Shown here piece after piece: positions 42,747 to 51,367 of a stretch of DNA of 64,000 nt. The DNA is taken from assembly GCA_937983105.1 (NCBI GenBank), contig CALKAM010000061.1, forward strand, positions 41,587 to 105,586. Reading direction: 5' to 3'. The notes under the pieces were generated by a model, which was not told the DNA's origin, made no database searches, and worked only from the letters and a program-made list of their open reading frames with translations. A program made the translations under genes and the position numbers. Source of the stretch: Planifilum sp021793745 (GTDB lineage: Bacteria > Bacillota > Bacilli > Thermoactinomycetales > DSM-44946). Position 1 is the first letter of the stretch, and each line of letters starts with the position of its first letter.

Positions 42747-44379
42747 GGAAATTCGGAGGGCGGTGCTCTCCGCCGGTTTGGCCACGGAGGAGAATATACC
42801 GGAAGTGGAATTGGAGATTCCCCGGGAAAAGGCCCACGGGGATCTGGCCACCAACATGGCGATGAAACTGACGCGCATCGCCCGGGCCAACCCCCGGGAG
42901 ATCGCAGCCCGGATCGTGGAGAGAATCGACCGGGAAAAGGGACGGATCTGCGATATCCAGGTGGCGGGCCCCGGTTTTATCAACTTTTTCCTGGATCGCT
43001 CCTTTTTGACGGAAGTGCTGGAAGAGATCCGGGCCGCCGGCACCCGTTACGGCTGTTCCGATGTGGGCGGCGGCCAAAGGGTCAACGTGGAGTTTGTCAG
43101 CGCCAACCCGACGGGCAGCCTGCACCTCGGCCATGCCCGGGGAGCCGCCGTCGGAGATTCCCTGTGCAATATCCTGGAAGCCGCCGGTTACGATGTGACC
43201 AGGGAGTACTACATCAACGACGCGGGCAATCAGATCCGGCTGCTCGCCCTCTCCCTGGAGGCCCGTTATTTGGAGGCCCTCGGAAAGGAATGCGAATTCC
43301 CCGAGGACGGGTATCGGGGTCAGGACATCATCGATATGGCCCGGGATTTGGTCCAACAGGAGGGGGATTCGCTCCTTTCCCTGGACCGGGAGGAACGGCT
43401 CGCCCGTTTGCGGGAGTTCGGACTGAAGCGGATGCTGGAGAAGATCCGCCGGGATCTGGAGCGGTACCGGGTTCGTTTCGACGTGTGGTTCAGCGAGCGG
43501 TCCCTCTATGAGTCCGGAGCGGTCGAACGGGTCCTGAAGGAGCTGGACGAAAAGGGATATACCTATGAGGAAGACGGTGCGCTGTGGTTGAAGTCGACGG
43601 CCTTCGGCGACGACAAGGACCGCGTTCTGGTCAAGGGGGACGGTTCCTACACCTACCTCACCCCGGACATCGCCTATCACCGGGATAAGCTGAACCGCGG
43701 ATTCGATCGGCTCATCAATATATGGGGCGCCGATCACCACGGGTATATTCCCCGGATGAAGGCGGCCATCGCCGCCCAGGGATACGATCCGGAGCGCCTG
43801 ACGGTGCTGGTGACCCAGATGGTGAAACTGTTCCAGGGCGGGGAATTGGTCAAGATGTCCAAACGGACCGGGAAAGCCGTCACGTTGGAAGAGCTGATGG
43901 ATGAAGTGGGGATTGATGCCGTCCGCTATTTCTTCGTCATGCGCAGTCCCGACAGCCACCTGGACTTCGACATGGACTTGGCGGTTTCCCGGTCCAACGA
44001 GAACCCGGTCTATTATGTCCAATACGCCCATGCCCGGATTCAAAGCGTCTTTCGTCAGGCCGAGGAACGGGGGCTTTCCCCCGCCGGGGATCCGGAAACC
44101 CTCTCCCTGCTCACAGAGGAACAGGAGTATGAATTGATGCAGGCCCTGGCCGCTTTCCCCGACGAAGTGGCCGGTGCGGCGCAGCAGCTCACGCCCCACC
44201 GGGTGGTGCGCTATCTGCATGAATTGGCCTCCCTGTTCCACAGCTATTACAGGGCTCATCGGGTGATCGGCGAGGATGAGAAACAGTCCCGGGCCCGGCT
44301 GGCCCTTCTGGCAGGGGTGGCTCAGGTGCTCAAAAACGGCCTGACCCTGATCGGTGTCAACGCTCCGGATCGGATGTAA
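42709..44379 (+). CDS. argS: Arginyl-tRNA synthetase
   Basis: 556 residues, class I. HLGH in TGSLHLGHARG is the HIGH motif and KMSKR the second signature. The N-terminal Add-1 domain and C-terminal DALR anticodon-binding domain are present. ATG 42709 is preceded by GGAGGGAGG. It overlaps ywiB. Confidence 0.97.
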   Translation: MTVLTRMRETLREEIRRAVLSAGLATEENIPEVELEIPREKAHGDLATNMAMKLTRIARANPREIAARIVERIDREKGRICDIQVAGPGFINFFLDRSFLTEVLEEIRAAGTRYGCSDVGGGQRVNVEFVSANPTGSLHLGHARGAAVGDSLCNILEAAGYDVTREYYINDAGNQIRLLALSLEARYLEALGKECEFPEDGYRGQDIIDMARDLVQQEGDSLLSLDREERLARLREFGLKRMLEKIRRDLERYRVRFDVWFSERSLYESGAVERVLKELDEKGYTYEEDGALWLKSTAFGDDKDRVLVKGDGSYTYLTPDIAYHRDKLNRGFDRLINIWGADHHGYIPRMKAAIAAQGYDPERLTVLVTQMVKLFQGGELVKMSKRTGKAVTLEELMDEVGIDAVRYFFVMRSPDSHLDFDMDLAVSRSNENPVYYVQYAHARIQSVFRQAEERGLSPAGDPETLSLLTEEQEYELMQALAAFPDEVAGAAQQLTPHRVVRYLHELASLFHSYYRAHRVIGEDEKQSRARLALLAGVAQVLKNGLTLIGVNAPDRM

Positions 44380-44459
44380 GCCGGCCGTTTGCAGGCCGCA
44401 GGGGGTGGGGGACGGGAACTCCCCACCCTGCCCACCCTTCGCCCGGGAGGCGATCGATC

Positions 44460-44624
44460 GTGAAGCTCCTTTTGCTGTCCACCTTAACCGGATTTGTTGC
44501 GGGGTTCGTTTTTTCTCTCTTCCGATTGCCGATTCCCGCTCCGCCCGCCCTGGCGGGGATTTTCGGCATCCTCGGAATCTACCTGGGGTACCAGGCCTTC
44601 GAGTGGATGAGCCGGTATTTCTGA
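44460..44624 (+). CDS. XapX domain membrane protein
   Basis: 54 residues from GTG 44460, with CGGGAGG nine bases upstream. Two transmembrane helices (LLLLSTLTGFVAGFVFSLF and ALAGIFGILGIYLGY) are separated by LPIPAPP, the XapX signature. The function of this small membrane family is unknown. It lies 80 bases after argS. Confidence 0.75.
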   Translation: MKLLLLSTLTGFVAGFVFSLFRLPIPAPPALAGIFGILGIYLGYQAFEWMSRYF

Positions 44625-44693
44625 TCAACCGGGTTTTTGCCGCAGCCGCAGGTGGTTGTGCGCCCACATCAAAGGGTAAAGGCGGGGATTCCT

Positions 44694-45626
44694 GTGACGC
44701 AGTCCCAGGATGGAACGCGCTTGGAGCGGGTGGTCCGGAAAATCGATCCGTCGTACCGGTTGCTTCGCACCCGAAAGCTGGCGGGAGGCGTTTCGGCCCG
44801 TGCCGAACTGTTGGAGGTGGAGCGGCCGGACGGCCGGCGGATCAAAATGGTTTTCCGTCAACACGGGGAAGCCGACCGGCGGAGGAATCCCCGGATTGCG
44901 GCCGATGAGTTTCGCCTGCTGCGGGTTCTCCGCTCCGCGGGGGTGCCGGTCCCGGAACCGCTGGCCCTGGATACATCCGGCGACATCTTTTCCATCCCCT
45001 ACCTGGTGATCCAATTTGTCGAGGGGGAGACAGTGGATCGACCGTCGGATTTGATCGGATACCTCCACCAGATGGCCCTCCATCTGTCCCGGATTCATCG
45101 GGTGGACGCCTCCCGGTGCGATGTATCCTTTCTCCCGAGGGCGGAGGCGTCGATTCACAAGAGCCTTCAGCATCGCCCCGCCTCCCTGAAGGACGCTTGG
45201 AGCGAGGGAAGGATTCGGACGGCCCTGGAGCGGGTTTGGCCGTGGTCTCCGGCCAATCCCGACGTTCTGTTGCACGGGGATTATTGGCCGGGCAATCTGT
45301 TGTGGAAGGGGGGGCAGCTGGCGTCCATCATCGATTGGGAGGATGCGGCGCTGGGGGATCCCCTCGCCGATGTTGCCAATGCCCGCCTGGAAATCCTGTG
45401 GGCCTTCGGGACGGAGGCGATGCACCGATTTACGGCCGAATACCGGTCCCTGATGCGGATCGATTTCACCTACCTCCCCCATTGGGACCTGTATGCGGCC
45501 CTGAGGCCCCTTCGCACGATTTCCGGGTGGGGATTGGGACCAGCCCGCAAAAGGAGCATGCAGCGGCGCCATCGGCAATTTGTCGATCAGGCTCTGGAAC
45601 AGCTGGGGTTGAGCAGCGATCGCTGA
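44694..45626 (+). CDS. Aminoglycoside phosphotransferase-family kinase
   Basis: 310 residues. The catalytic loop HGDYWPGN and metal motif IIDWEDAALGDP define the APH/choline-kinase-like family; the N-lobe is less conserved. The substrate may be a small alcohol or sugar and is not predictable; antibiotic resistance should not be assumed. The GTG at 44694 follows AAAGGCGGGG. Confidence 0.8.
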   Translation: MTQSQDGTRLERVVRKIDPSYRLLRTRKLAGGVSARAELLEVERPDGRRIKMVFRQHGEADRRRNPRIAADEFRLLRVLRSAGVPVPEPLALDTSGDIFSIPYLVIQFVEGETVDRPSDLIGYLHQMALHLSRIHRVDASRCDVSFLPRAEASIHKSLQHRPASLKDAWSEGRIRTALERVWPWSPANPDVLLHGDYWPGNLLWKGGQLASIIDWEDAALGDPLADVANARLEILWAFGTEAMHRFTAEYRSLMRIDFTYLPHWDLYAALRPLRTISGWGLGPARKRSMQRRHRQFVDQALEQLGLSSDR

Positions 45627-45670
45627 GCCTCCGTACCGGGATCCCCGCGGAAATGAAGGGTAAAGGAAAG

Positions 45671-45700
45671 GGGTGAAGGATTTCTCCTTCACCCTTTTTT
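45671..45700. terminator. Terminator, probably shared
   Basis: GGGTGAAGGA pairs with TCCTTCACCC around TTTC, followed by TTTTTT, between the kinase gene and the convergent cytochrome oxidase gene. Confidence 0.9.
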
Positions 45701-45720
45701 CGCGGGGCAATTTCTCTTGC

Positions 45721-46035
45721 TCAGGCCCATAGGGTCATCGCCAGGACACAAATGATGCCTCCGATGATACCGCAGGTCATAAACAGCGCCGGGAAGAAGC
45801 TGCCCTTCTCATCCAGATGCATGAAGATATAGAGCTGCATAAAGACCTGGATGGCTGCCAAGATTAGGAGGATCGGAATCACCGCGATGGCGGAGACCGT
45901 TTCGGTTCCGACGAGGATAAAGGCGGCGGCGGTCAAGAGGATCATCCCGATAAACGCCTTCACATGCTTTCCGGCACTGTCCGGCGTCTCTTCCTTCTTC
46001 GGTTTCACCGTCGACGGTTCGATGTTCGGTTCCAC
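45721..46035 (-). CDS. ctaF: Cytochrome c oxidase subunit IV family protein
   Basis: 104 residues with three transmembrane helices (FIGMILLTAAAFILVGT, VIPILLILAAIQVFMQLYIF, ALFMTCGIIGGIICVLAM). The QLYIFMHL segment is typical of the small prokaryotic COX IV subunit. Subunits I-III are not in the window, so it is an orphan. The GTG at 46035 follows GGGAGG by eight bases. Confidence 0.8.
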   Translation of the reverse strand: MEPNIEPSTVKPKKEETPDSAGKHVKAFIGMILLTAAAFILVGTETVSAIAVIPILLILAAIQVFMQLYIFMHLDEKGSFFPALFMTCGIIGGIICVLAMTLWA

Positions 46036-46094
46036 CGACCAGACCTCCCTTTCGAAGGCGATGGGAATCACGAAACCTGTTGAATGATATGAAT

Positions 46095-46123
46095 ATTATG
46101 ACACAGAAATAAAAGTTTGTCAA
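46095..46123 (-). promoter_or_regulatory. Promoter of the COX IV gene
   Basis: On the minus strand, perfect TTGACA (46118-46123), 17-base spacer and CATAAT (46095-46100). Confidence 0.75.
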
Positions 46124-46161
46124 ATTTGTGAACGGATGTGTCCAGGCATCCGGCCCTCCGG

Positions 46162-46190
46162 TCGACTCGTTGGAACTTTTCGTTTAAAAT
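46162..46190 (+). promoter_or_regulatory. Promoter of sigma-54 activator gene
   Basis: TCGACT (46162-46167), 17-base spacer, TAAAAT (46185-46190); start expected near 46197. Confidence 0.5.
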
Positions 46191-46192
46191 GA

Positions 46193-46214
46193 GAGTGACC
46201 AATTTTCGGCACAA
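46193..46214 (+). promoter_or_regulatory. Degenerate activator site at its own promoter
   Basis: This 22-base element matches the palindrome upstream of the kam operon at 17 positions and carries an intact AATTTTCGGCACA half. It overlaps the predicted transcription start, suggesting negative autoregulation. Confidence 0.55.
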
Positions 46215-46252
46215 TTCGCCGGTTTTTCGGCGGGATGTCCGGGGGATGGATC

Positions 46253-47644
46253 ATGGAAAAGCGACGGGTTACGGAAGAGATGCTGCAGGAAGTGCTTCAT
46301 TCCATCGACGAGGGAATCCATGTGGTGAATACCGAGGGGATCACCATTTTTTACAACCCCGTTGCCGCTGCCCTGGACGGGATGGCGGTGGAGGAAGTGC
46401 TGGGAACCCATGTGCTGGAGGCCTTCCCCTCCCTGACCAACAAGACGAGCACGCTGATGCAGGTGCTCCAAACCGGCCAGCCCATCTACAACCAGCGGCA
46501 AACGTATACGAACCGGTACGGGAAGCGGATCGTGACGATCAACTCCACCATCCCCCTTCGGGTGGGTGGCAGGTTGGCCGGGGCCTTGGAAGTGTCCAAG
46601 GATGTGACCCGCATCCAGGAGTTGGCGGAGCAGGTGATCGATCTGAGGAGGCGGATCCGGAAGCCGGGTCGAAAGACGGCGGCTTCGGAACCCCGCCTGT
46701 TCCGGTTCGAGGAGATTTTGACGCGGAATTTGCAGATGATGAAGGCCATCGAGCGGGCGAAACGGGCTGCCGCCACCCGCTCCCCGGTTCTGGTCGTCGG
46801 GGAAACCGGAACGGGAAAAGAGTTGATCGTGCAGTCCATCCACAGCGCCTCCCCCCGCCGTGACCAGCCCTTCATCGCCCAGAACTGTGCGGCGATTCCC
46901 TCTTCCCTGCTGGAGGGAATCCTGTTCGGAACGGTAAAGGGCGCCTTCACAGGGGCGGAGGACCGGCCGGGGTTGTTCGAGTTGGCGGATGGAGGCACCC
47001 TGTTCCTCGATGAAATCCAGGCGATGCCCGCCGATTTGCAGGCCAAGTTGTTGCGGGTGTTGGAGGAGGGGGCGGTCCGGCGGGTGGGAGAGGGAAATGC
47101 GCGCTGGGTGGATGTGCGCATCCTGTGCGCCACCAATGAGGATCCCGCCCTGAGCGTCGAGGAGGGGCGCCTCCGGCGGGATCTGTTTTACCGGATTCAG
47201 GTGGTTCGGATCGATCTGCCGCCCCTCCGGGAGAGGAGGGAGGATATCCCCCTCCTCACGTCCCATTTCATCCAGGAATATAACCGCCAGCTGGGGAAGC
47301 TGGTATCCGGGCTTCTGCCGGCGGTGGAGGACATGTTTTTGCGCTACGATTGGCCGGGCAATGTCCGGGAATTGAAGCACGCCATCGAAGGGGCGATGAA
47401 TGTGGCGGAGGGGGAGACCATCACCCCGGAGGATCTGCCGCCCCATTTGCTTCCGGAGGCGAAGCTTCCGCAACCGGAGGGGGAGGACCGTCCCCTCCGG
47501 GAGGTCCTGGCCGAGGTGGAGCGGCGGATGATCCGGGATACCCTGAACGCCTGCGGAGGAAATGTCCGGCAGGCGGCGCGCCGCCTGGGAATTCCCCGGC
47601 AGACGCTGCAGTACAAACTGAAAAAATGGGGCTTCAAACCATAA
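46253..47644 (+). CDS. Sigma-54-dependent activator, PAS-AAA-Fis type
   Basis: 463 residues: an N-terminal PAS domain (about 5-118), an AAA+ domain with Walker A GETGTGKE (183-190), the sigma-54-contacting GAFTGA loop (230-235), GGTLFLDE (247-254), and a C-terminal Fis-type helix-turn-helix (GGNVRQAARRLGIPRQTLQ). It resembles RocR-class regulators of amino-acid degradation. The ATG at 46253 has GGGGGA six bases upstream. Immediately downstream is a sigma-54 promoter driving lysine-catabolism genes, its probable target. The PAS ligand is unknown. Confidence 0.9.
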   Translation: MEKRRVTEEMLQEVLHSIDEGIHVVNTEGITIFYNPVAAALDGMAVEEVLGTHVLEAFPSLTNKTSTLMQVLQTGQPIYNQRQTYTNRYGKRIVTINSTIPLRVGGRLAGALEVSKDVTRIQELAEQVIDLRRRIRKPGRKTAASEPRLFRFEEILTRNLQMMKAIERAKRAAATRSPVLVVGETGTGKELIVQSIHSASPRRDQPFIAQNCAAIPSSLLEGILFGTVKGAFTGAEDRPGLFELADGGTLFLDEIQAMPADLQAKLLRVLEEGAVRRVGEGNARWVDVRILCATNEDPALSVEEGRLRRDLFYRIQVVRIDLPPLRERREDIPLLTSHFIQEYNRQLGKLVSGLLPAVEDMFLRYDWPGNVRELKHAIEGAMNVAEGETITPEDLPPHLLPEAKLPQPEGEDRPLREVLAEVERRMIRDTLNACGGNVRQAARRLGIPRQTLQYKLKKWGFKP

Positions 47645-47759
47645 TCCGGTTCCGATGTGAATACTACGGGACCTCGGACCGGAGGCGGAGGACGGTTTCC
47701 TCCTCCTTCCAGTCGGGAAAAGCCGCCCGGCGAAACAACCGACCTTCGGTGAAGCATCG

Positions 47760-47781
47760 GTGTGCCGAATTTTCGGCACAC
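47760..47781. promoter_or_regulatory. Upstream activator palindrome
   Basis: Arms GTGTGCCGAA and TTCGGCACAC with a two-base centre form a perfect 10-bp inverted repeat, 48 bases upstream of the -24 element: a good position and symmetry for a dimeric activator. Confidence 0.7.
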
Positions 47782-47828
47782 TTTTTGTTTCCAAGCCGTA
47801 AAATGCGCCAAATTCCGGCTTATTGCCG

Positions 47829-47845
47829 TTGGCACGATTTTTGCT
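47829..47845 (+). promoter_or_regulatory. Sigma-54 promoter of kdd-kam operon
   Basis: TTGGCACGATTTTTGCT has GG at -24 and GC at -12 with correct spacing and matches the consensus YTGGCACGN4TTGCW throughout. It precedes the kdd start by about 40 bases. Confidence 0.9.
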
Positions 47846-47886
47846 CCATTCCCGTAGGTGAAGCCGAAAGGGAAGGAGGGGCGATT

Positions 47887-48963
47887 TTGACTGCAAACCG
47901 ATCCTATCCCAGGGGACACCGATATGGACTTCACCGGGTGGTGAAACCCGAAGGGGTGATGCCCCAACCCGCGCAGCGGCTGGATGCCCGGCCGATCTGC
48001 CATGACAATGAGCTCTTGATCGACGTCGACTGTCTCAACATCGATTCCGCCTCCTTCACCCAATTGAAGGAGGAGGCCGGGGGTGACCCGGAGCGGGTGG
48101 CGGAGCGGATCCGCAGCATCGTTGCCGAAAGGGGGAAGATGCACAATCCCGTCACCCATTCCGGCGGAATGCTGATCGGCCGGGTGGCGGAGGTGGGGCC
48201 GTCATTTCCGGACCAACGGTTGAAACGCGGGGAGAAAATCGCCACGCTGGTCTCCCTTACCCTGACGCCCCTTCAGTTGGAGGCCGTGGAGCGGGTGGAT
48301 CTGGAAACGGGACAGGTGAAGGTGCGGGGCAAAGCGGTGCTATTTGCCAGCGGCCCCTTTGCCCGTCTTCCCGAGGATCTCCCGGAATCCGTCGCCCTGG
48401 CGGTTCTGGATGTCTGCGGGGCACCGGCGCAGACAGCGCGCCTGGTCCGCCCCGGCCAGCGGGTTGTGATCCTAGGTGCCGGGGGGAAATCGGGAATGCT
48501 CTGTCTCTGGCACGCCAAAAAGCAGGCGGGCTCCGGCGGACGGGTGATCGCCCTGGAGGCCAGGGAGGAGGCCTGCGAAACGATCGAGAGGCTGTCTCTG
48601 GCCGACGAGGTGGTCAGAGTGGACGCTACACGGGCGGTCGAAGTGCTGGAGGCGGTGGAGCGCGCCACCGGCGGTCGGCTGGCGGATGTCACCATTAATT
48701 GCGTCAATGTGCCGAATGCGGAGCTATCCAGCATCCTGGCCACCCGGGACGGCGGGACGGTTTACTTTTTCAGCACCGCTGTCCGCTTTACCGCGGCCGC
48801 CCTGGGTGCAGAGGGCGTGGGCAAGGACGTAAACATGATGATCGGCAACGGGTACGCTCCGAATCATGCGGAATTGGCCCTTCAGACCCTCCGGGAGTTT
48901 CCGCCTTTGAAGCGGCTGTTTGAGGAGCGCTATGTCCGGACCGGGAAGCACCCGGCGCTTTGA
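47887..48963 (+). CDS. kdd: L-erythro-3,5-diaminohexanoate dehydrogenase
   Basis: 358 residues. A medium-chain dehydrogenase-like Rossmann domain is seen at VVILGAGGKSGMLCLWHAKK, and the C-terminal region (GNGYAPNHAELALQTLRE) is conserved in Kdd. It oxidatively deaminates 3,5-diaminohexanoate with NAD to 5-amino-3-oxohexanoate in lysine degradation. The start is TTG at 47887 with GGAGGGG upstream. It is the first gene after the sigma-54 promoter. Confidence 0.9.
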   Translation: MTANRSYPRGHRYGLHRVVKPEGVMPQPAQRLDARPICHDNELLIDVDCLNIDSASFTQLKEEAGGDPERVAERIRSIVAERGKMHNPVTHSGGMLIGRVAEVGPSFPDQRLKRGEKIATLVSLTLTPLQLEAVERVDLETGQVKVRGKAVLFASGPFARLPEDLPESVALAVLDVCGAPAQTARLVRPGQRVVILGAGGKSGMLCLWHAKKQAGSGGRVIALEAREEACETIERLSLADEVVRVDATRAVEVLEAVERATGGRLADVTINCVNVPNAELSSILATRDGGTVYFFSTAVRFTAAALGAEGVGKDVNMMIGNGYAPNHAELALQTLREFPPLKRLFEERYVRTGKHPAL

Positions 48964-49022
48964 TTCCCATTTCGGGGCCGAAGGCCTGTAACGATTTTAA
49001 AGGGAGAAAGGAGTCGTTCGTC

Positions 49023-50300
49023 ATGCGCGACTGGCGAGAGATCGAACTCTGGAAGGACGTCAGCGAGGAGCAGTGGAACGACTGGCTGTGGCAGTTGACC
49101 CACACGATCCGCAAACTGGACGATTTGAAGAAGGTGATCAATCTGACGCCGGAGGAGGAGGCGGGCGTCGGAATTTCCAAGCAGACGATTCCCCTCAACA
49201 TCACCCCCTATTACGCCCTTCTGATGGATCCCGATGATCCGAAGGATCCCATCCGGATGCAGGCGGTGCCCATTTCCTCGGAATTGGAGCGGACGCCCTA
49301 CGACATGGAGGATCCGCTCCTGGAGGACACCGATTCGCCGGTTCCGGGTCTCACCCACCGCTATCCGGACCGGGTGCTGTTTTTAATCACCAACCAGTGT
49401 TCCATGTATTGCCGCTACTGCACCCGGCGCCGTTTTTCCGGTCAGATCGGCATGGGAGTTCCCAAGAAGCAGATGGACGCATGCATCGAATATATCCGCA
49501 ACACGCCGACGGTGCGCGATGTGTTGCTCTCCGGCGGAGACGGGCTGCTGGTCAACGACAAGATCCTGGAATACCTGCTGAAAAACCTCCGGGAAATTCC
49601 CCATGTGGAAATTATCCGGATCGGAACCCGGGCTCCGGTGGTGTTTCCCCAGCGGATCACGGAGAACCTGTGCAGGATCCTGAGGAAGTATCATCCGGTC
49701 TGGCTGAACACCCATTTCAACCATCCGAAGGAAATCACCCCCGAGGCCAAGCGGGCCTGTGAAATGCTGGCCGATGCCGGCGTCCCCCTGGGGAACCAGT
49801 CGGTGATTCTGGCGGGCATCAACGATTGCCCCCATGTAATGAAGAAGCTGGTGCACGAACTGGTAAAAATCCGCGTCCGTCCCTACTACATCTACCAGTG
49901 CGACTTGTCCGAGGGAATCGGCCACTTCCGGGCTCCGATCTCCAAGGGGTTGGAGATCATCGAATACCTGCGGGGGCACACCTCGGGCTACGCGGTTCCC
50001 ACCTTTGTGGTGGATGCGCCGGGGGGCGGCGGCAAAATCCCCCTTTCGCCCAACTACATCCTGTCCCAAAGCCCCACCAAAACGGTGCTGCGCAACTTCG
50101 AAGGCGTGATCACCTCGTATCCGGAACCTTCCAATTACCGTCCCCACGATCCGGAATCCTGCGAGTATTGCCAGTCGGCCAAGGGGAACCAGGAGGGGAT
50201 CGCGGCGCTGATGAGCGACGAACGGATCAACCTGGAGCCGAAGCATCTGCTCCGGGAGGATCGCCGAGGCTCCCATTCCCCCGAACCGGCCAAAGCCTGA
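49023..50300 (+). CDS. kamA: Lysine 2,3-aminomutase
   Basis: 425 residues. The radical SAM motif CSMYCRYC, LLSGGDGLLV (SAM binding) and the C-terminal PNYILSQSP with a zinc-type cysteine cluster (CEYCQ) identify KamA. It converts L-lysine to L-beta-lysine using SAM and PLP. ATG 49023 is preceded by AAGGAG. It follows kdd by 59 bases. Confidence 0.95.
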   Translation: MRDWREIELWKDVSEEQWNDWLWQLTHTIRKLDDLKKVINLTPEEEAGVGISKQTIPLNITPYYALLMDPDDPKDPIRMQAVPISSELERTPYDMEDPLLEDTDSPVPGLTHRYPDRVLFLITNQCSMYCRYCTRRRFSGQIGMGVPKKQMDACIEYIRNTPTVRDVLLSGGDGLLVNDKILEYLLKNLREIPHVEIIRIGTRAPVVFPQRITENLCRILRKYHPVWLNTHFNHPKEITPEAKRACEMLADAGVPLGNQSVILAGINDCPHVMKKLVHELVKIRVRPYYIYQCDLSEGIGHFRAPISKGLEIIEYLRGHTSGYAVPTFVVDAPGGGGKIPLSPNYILSQSPTKTVLRNFEGVITSYPEPSNYRPHDPESCEYCQSAKGNQEGIAALMSDERINLEPKHLLREDRRGSHSPEPAKA

Positions 50301-50305
50301 GGGTC

Positions 50306-51334
50306 GTGTGGCCGAAGGATTGGACGGGAAGGGAACTGAAGCGTGTCGCCATCGTCGGCTTGGCCAAAAACGCCGGCAAAACGACGGTGTTGAACGCTTT
50401 GTCGAAGCTCTCCTCCTCCCGTTCCCTTCCCGCGGGACTGGTCAGCATCGGAGTGGACGGCGAGGAGCGGGACGCCTGGAGCGGGCGCCCCAAACCGCCG
50501 GTTCTGGTTTCGGCGGGGACGCTGGTGGCAACGGCGGGTCCGTGCCTGGATGCGGATCCCGGCACCTGGGAGGTGTTGGAGGAGATACCGGTCCGCTCCC
50601 TCCTGGGGCCGGTCTTTTTGGCCCGGGCGGTGCGTCCGGGATCGGTGAAGCTGGCCGGGGTCACCTCCGCAAAGGGGATCGATCGGGTGTTGGAGGGTTT
50701 TCAGCGTCACGGCGCCCGCCTGGCGCTGATGGATGGAGCCTATGACCGGAAGGCGGCGGCCCATCCCCTCCGGGCGGACGGGGTGGTCCTCGTGGCCGGG
50801 GCCAGTGCCGGCAGGACCTTGGAGGCGGTCGTCCGGCGGACAGAGGAATGGGTGCGGATTTTCAATCTCCCGCCCTGCGAGGATCCGCTGCTGAAGAAAG
50901 CGGGGGAGCGAGCCCTGCTCGAGGGGCGCCCGGTGGGAATCGTCGGGGAAGGAATCGAGCCCTTTCCCCTGCCTTCCCTCCTGGTCGATCGGGGGAGGCT
51001 GACGGCGGCGGTGGAAAGCCGCCCGTGGTCGGCCCTGGCCATCCCCGGCGCGTTAACCGACCGGACCTTATCGCGGCTCACCGAATGCGGGTGGACCCGT
51101 CCCCTGCTCCTTTCGTCCCCTACCCACGCCTTCTTTTCCTTAAGGACCCTGCGGGCTTTTCTGCGGGCCGGCGGGGAGATCGGTTACCTGGAACGCGCCC
51201 GCCTGATCGGCGTCGCGGTCAATCCCGTTTCTCCGGAGGGCGGCTGCTTGGATCCCCGGGAGATGAAGCGGCGGATTGCCGATGTGTGTCGTCCCGTGCC
51301 GGTGATCGACGTGATCCGGGACGGGATTGGGTGA
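50306..51334 (+). CDS. kamB: Lysine 5,6-aminomutase reactivase subunit KamB
   Basis: 342 residues. A P-loop VGLAKNAGKTTVLN lies at about residues 15-28, and the rest resembles KamB, found between kamA and kamC in lysine-fermenting clostridia. With KamC it exchanges inactivated cobalamin in KamDE. The start is GTG at 50306, five bases after kamA; the ribosome site (GAGG) is close, so translation may be coupled. The start is uncertain. Confidence 0.8.
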   Translation: MWPKDWTGRELKRVAIVGLAKNAGKTTVLNALSKLSSSRSLPAGLVSIGVDGEERDAWSGRPKPPVLVSAGTLVATAGPCLDADPGTWEVLEEIPVRSLLGPVFLARAVRPGSVKLAGVTSAKGIDRVLEGFQRHGARLALMDGAYDRKAAAHPLRADGVVLVAGASAGRTLEAVVRRTEEWVRIFNLPPCEDPLLKKAGERALLEGRPVGIVGEGIEPFPLPSLLVDRGRLTAAVESRPWSALAIPGALTDRTLSRLTECGWTRPLLLSSPTHAFFSLRTLRAFLRAGGEIGYLERARLIGVAVNPVSPEGGCLDPREMKRRIADVCRPVPVIDVIRDGIG

Positions 51335-51367
51335 TGAAAGGGAATGGAAACCGGGGGAGGTGGGGCG

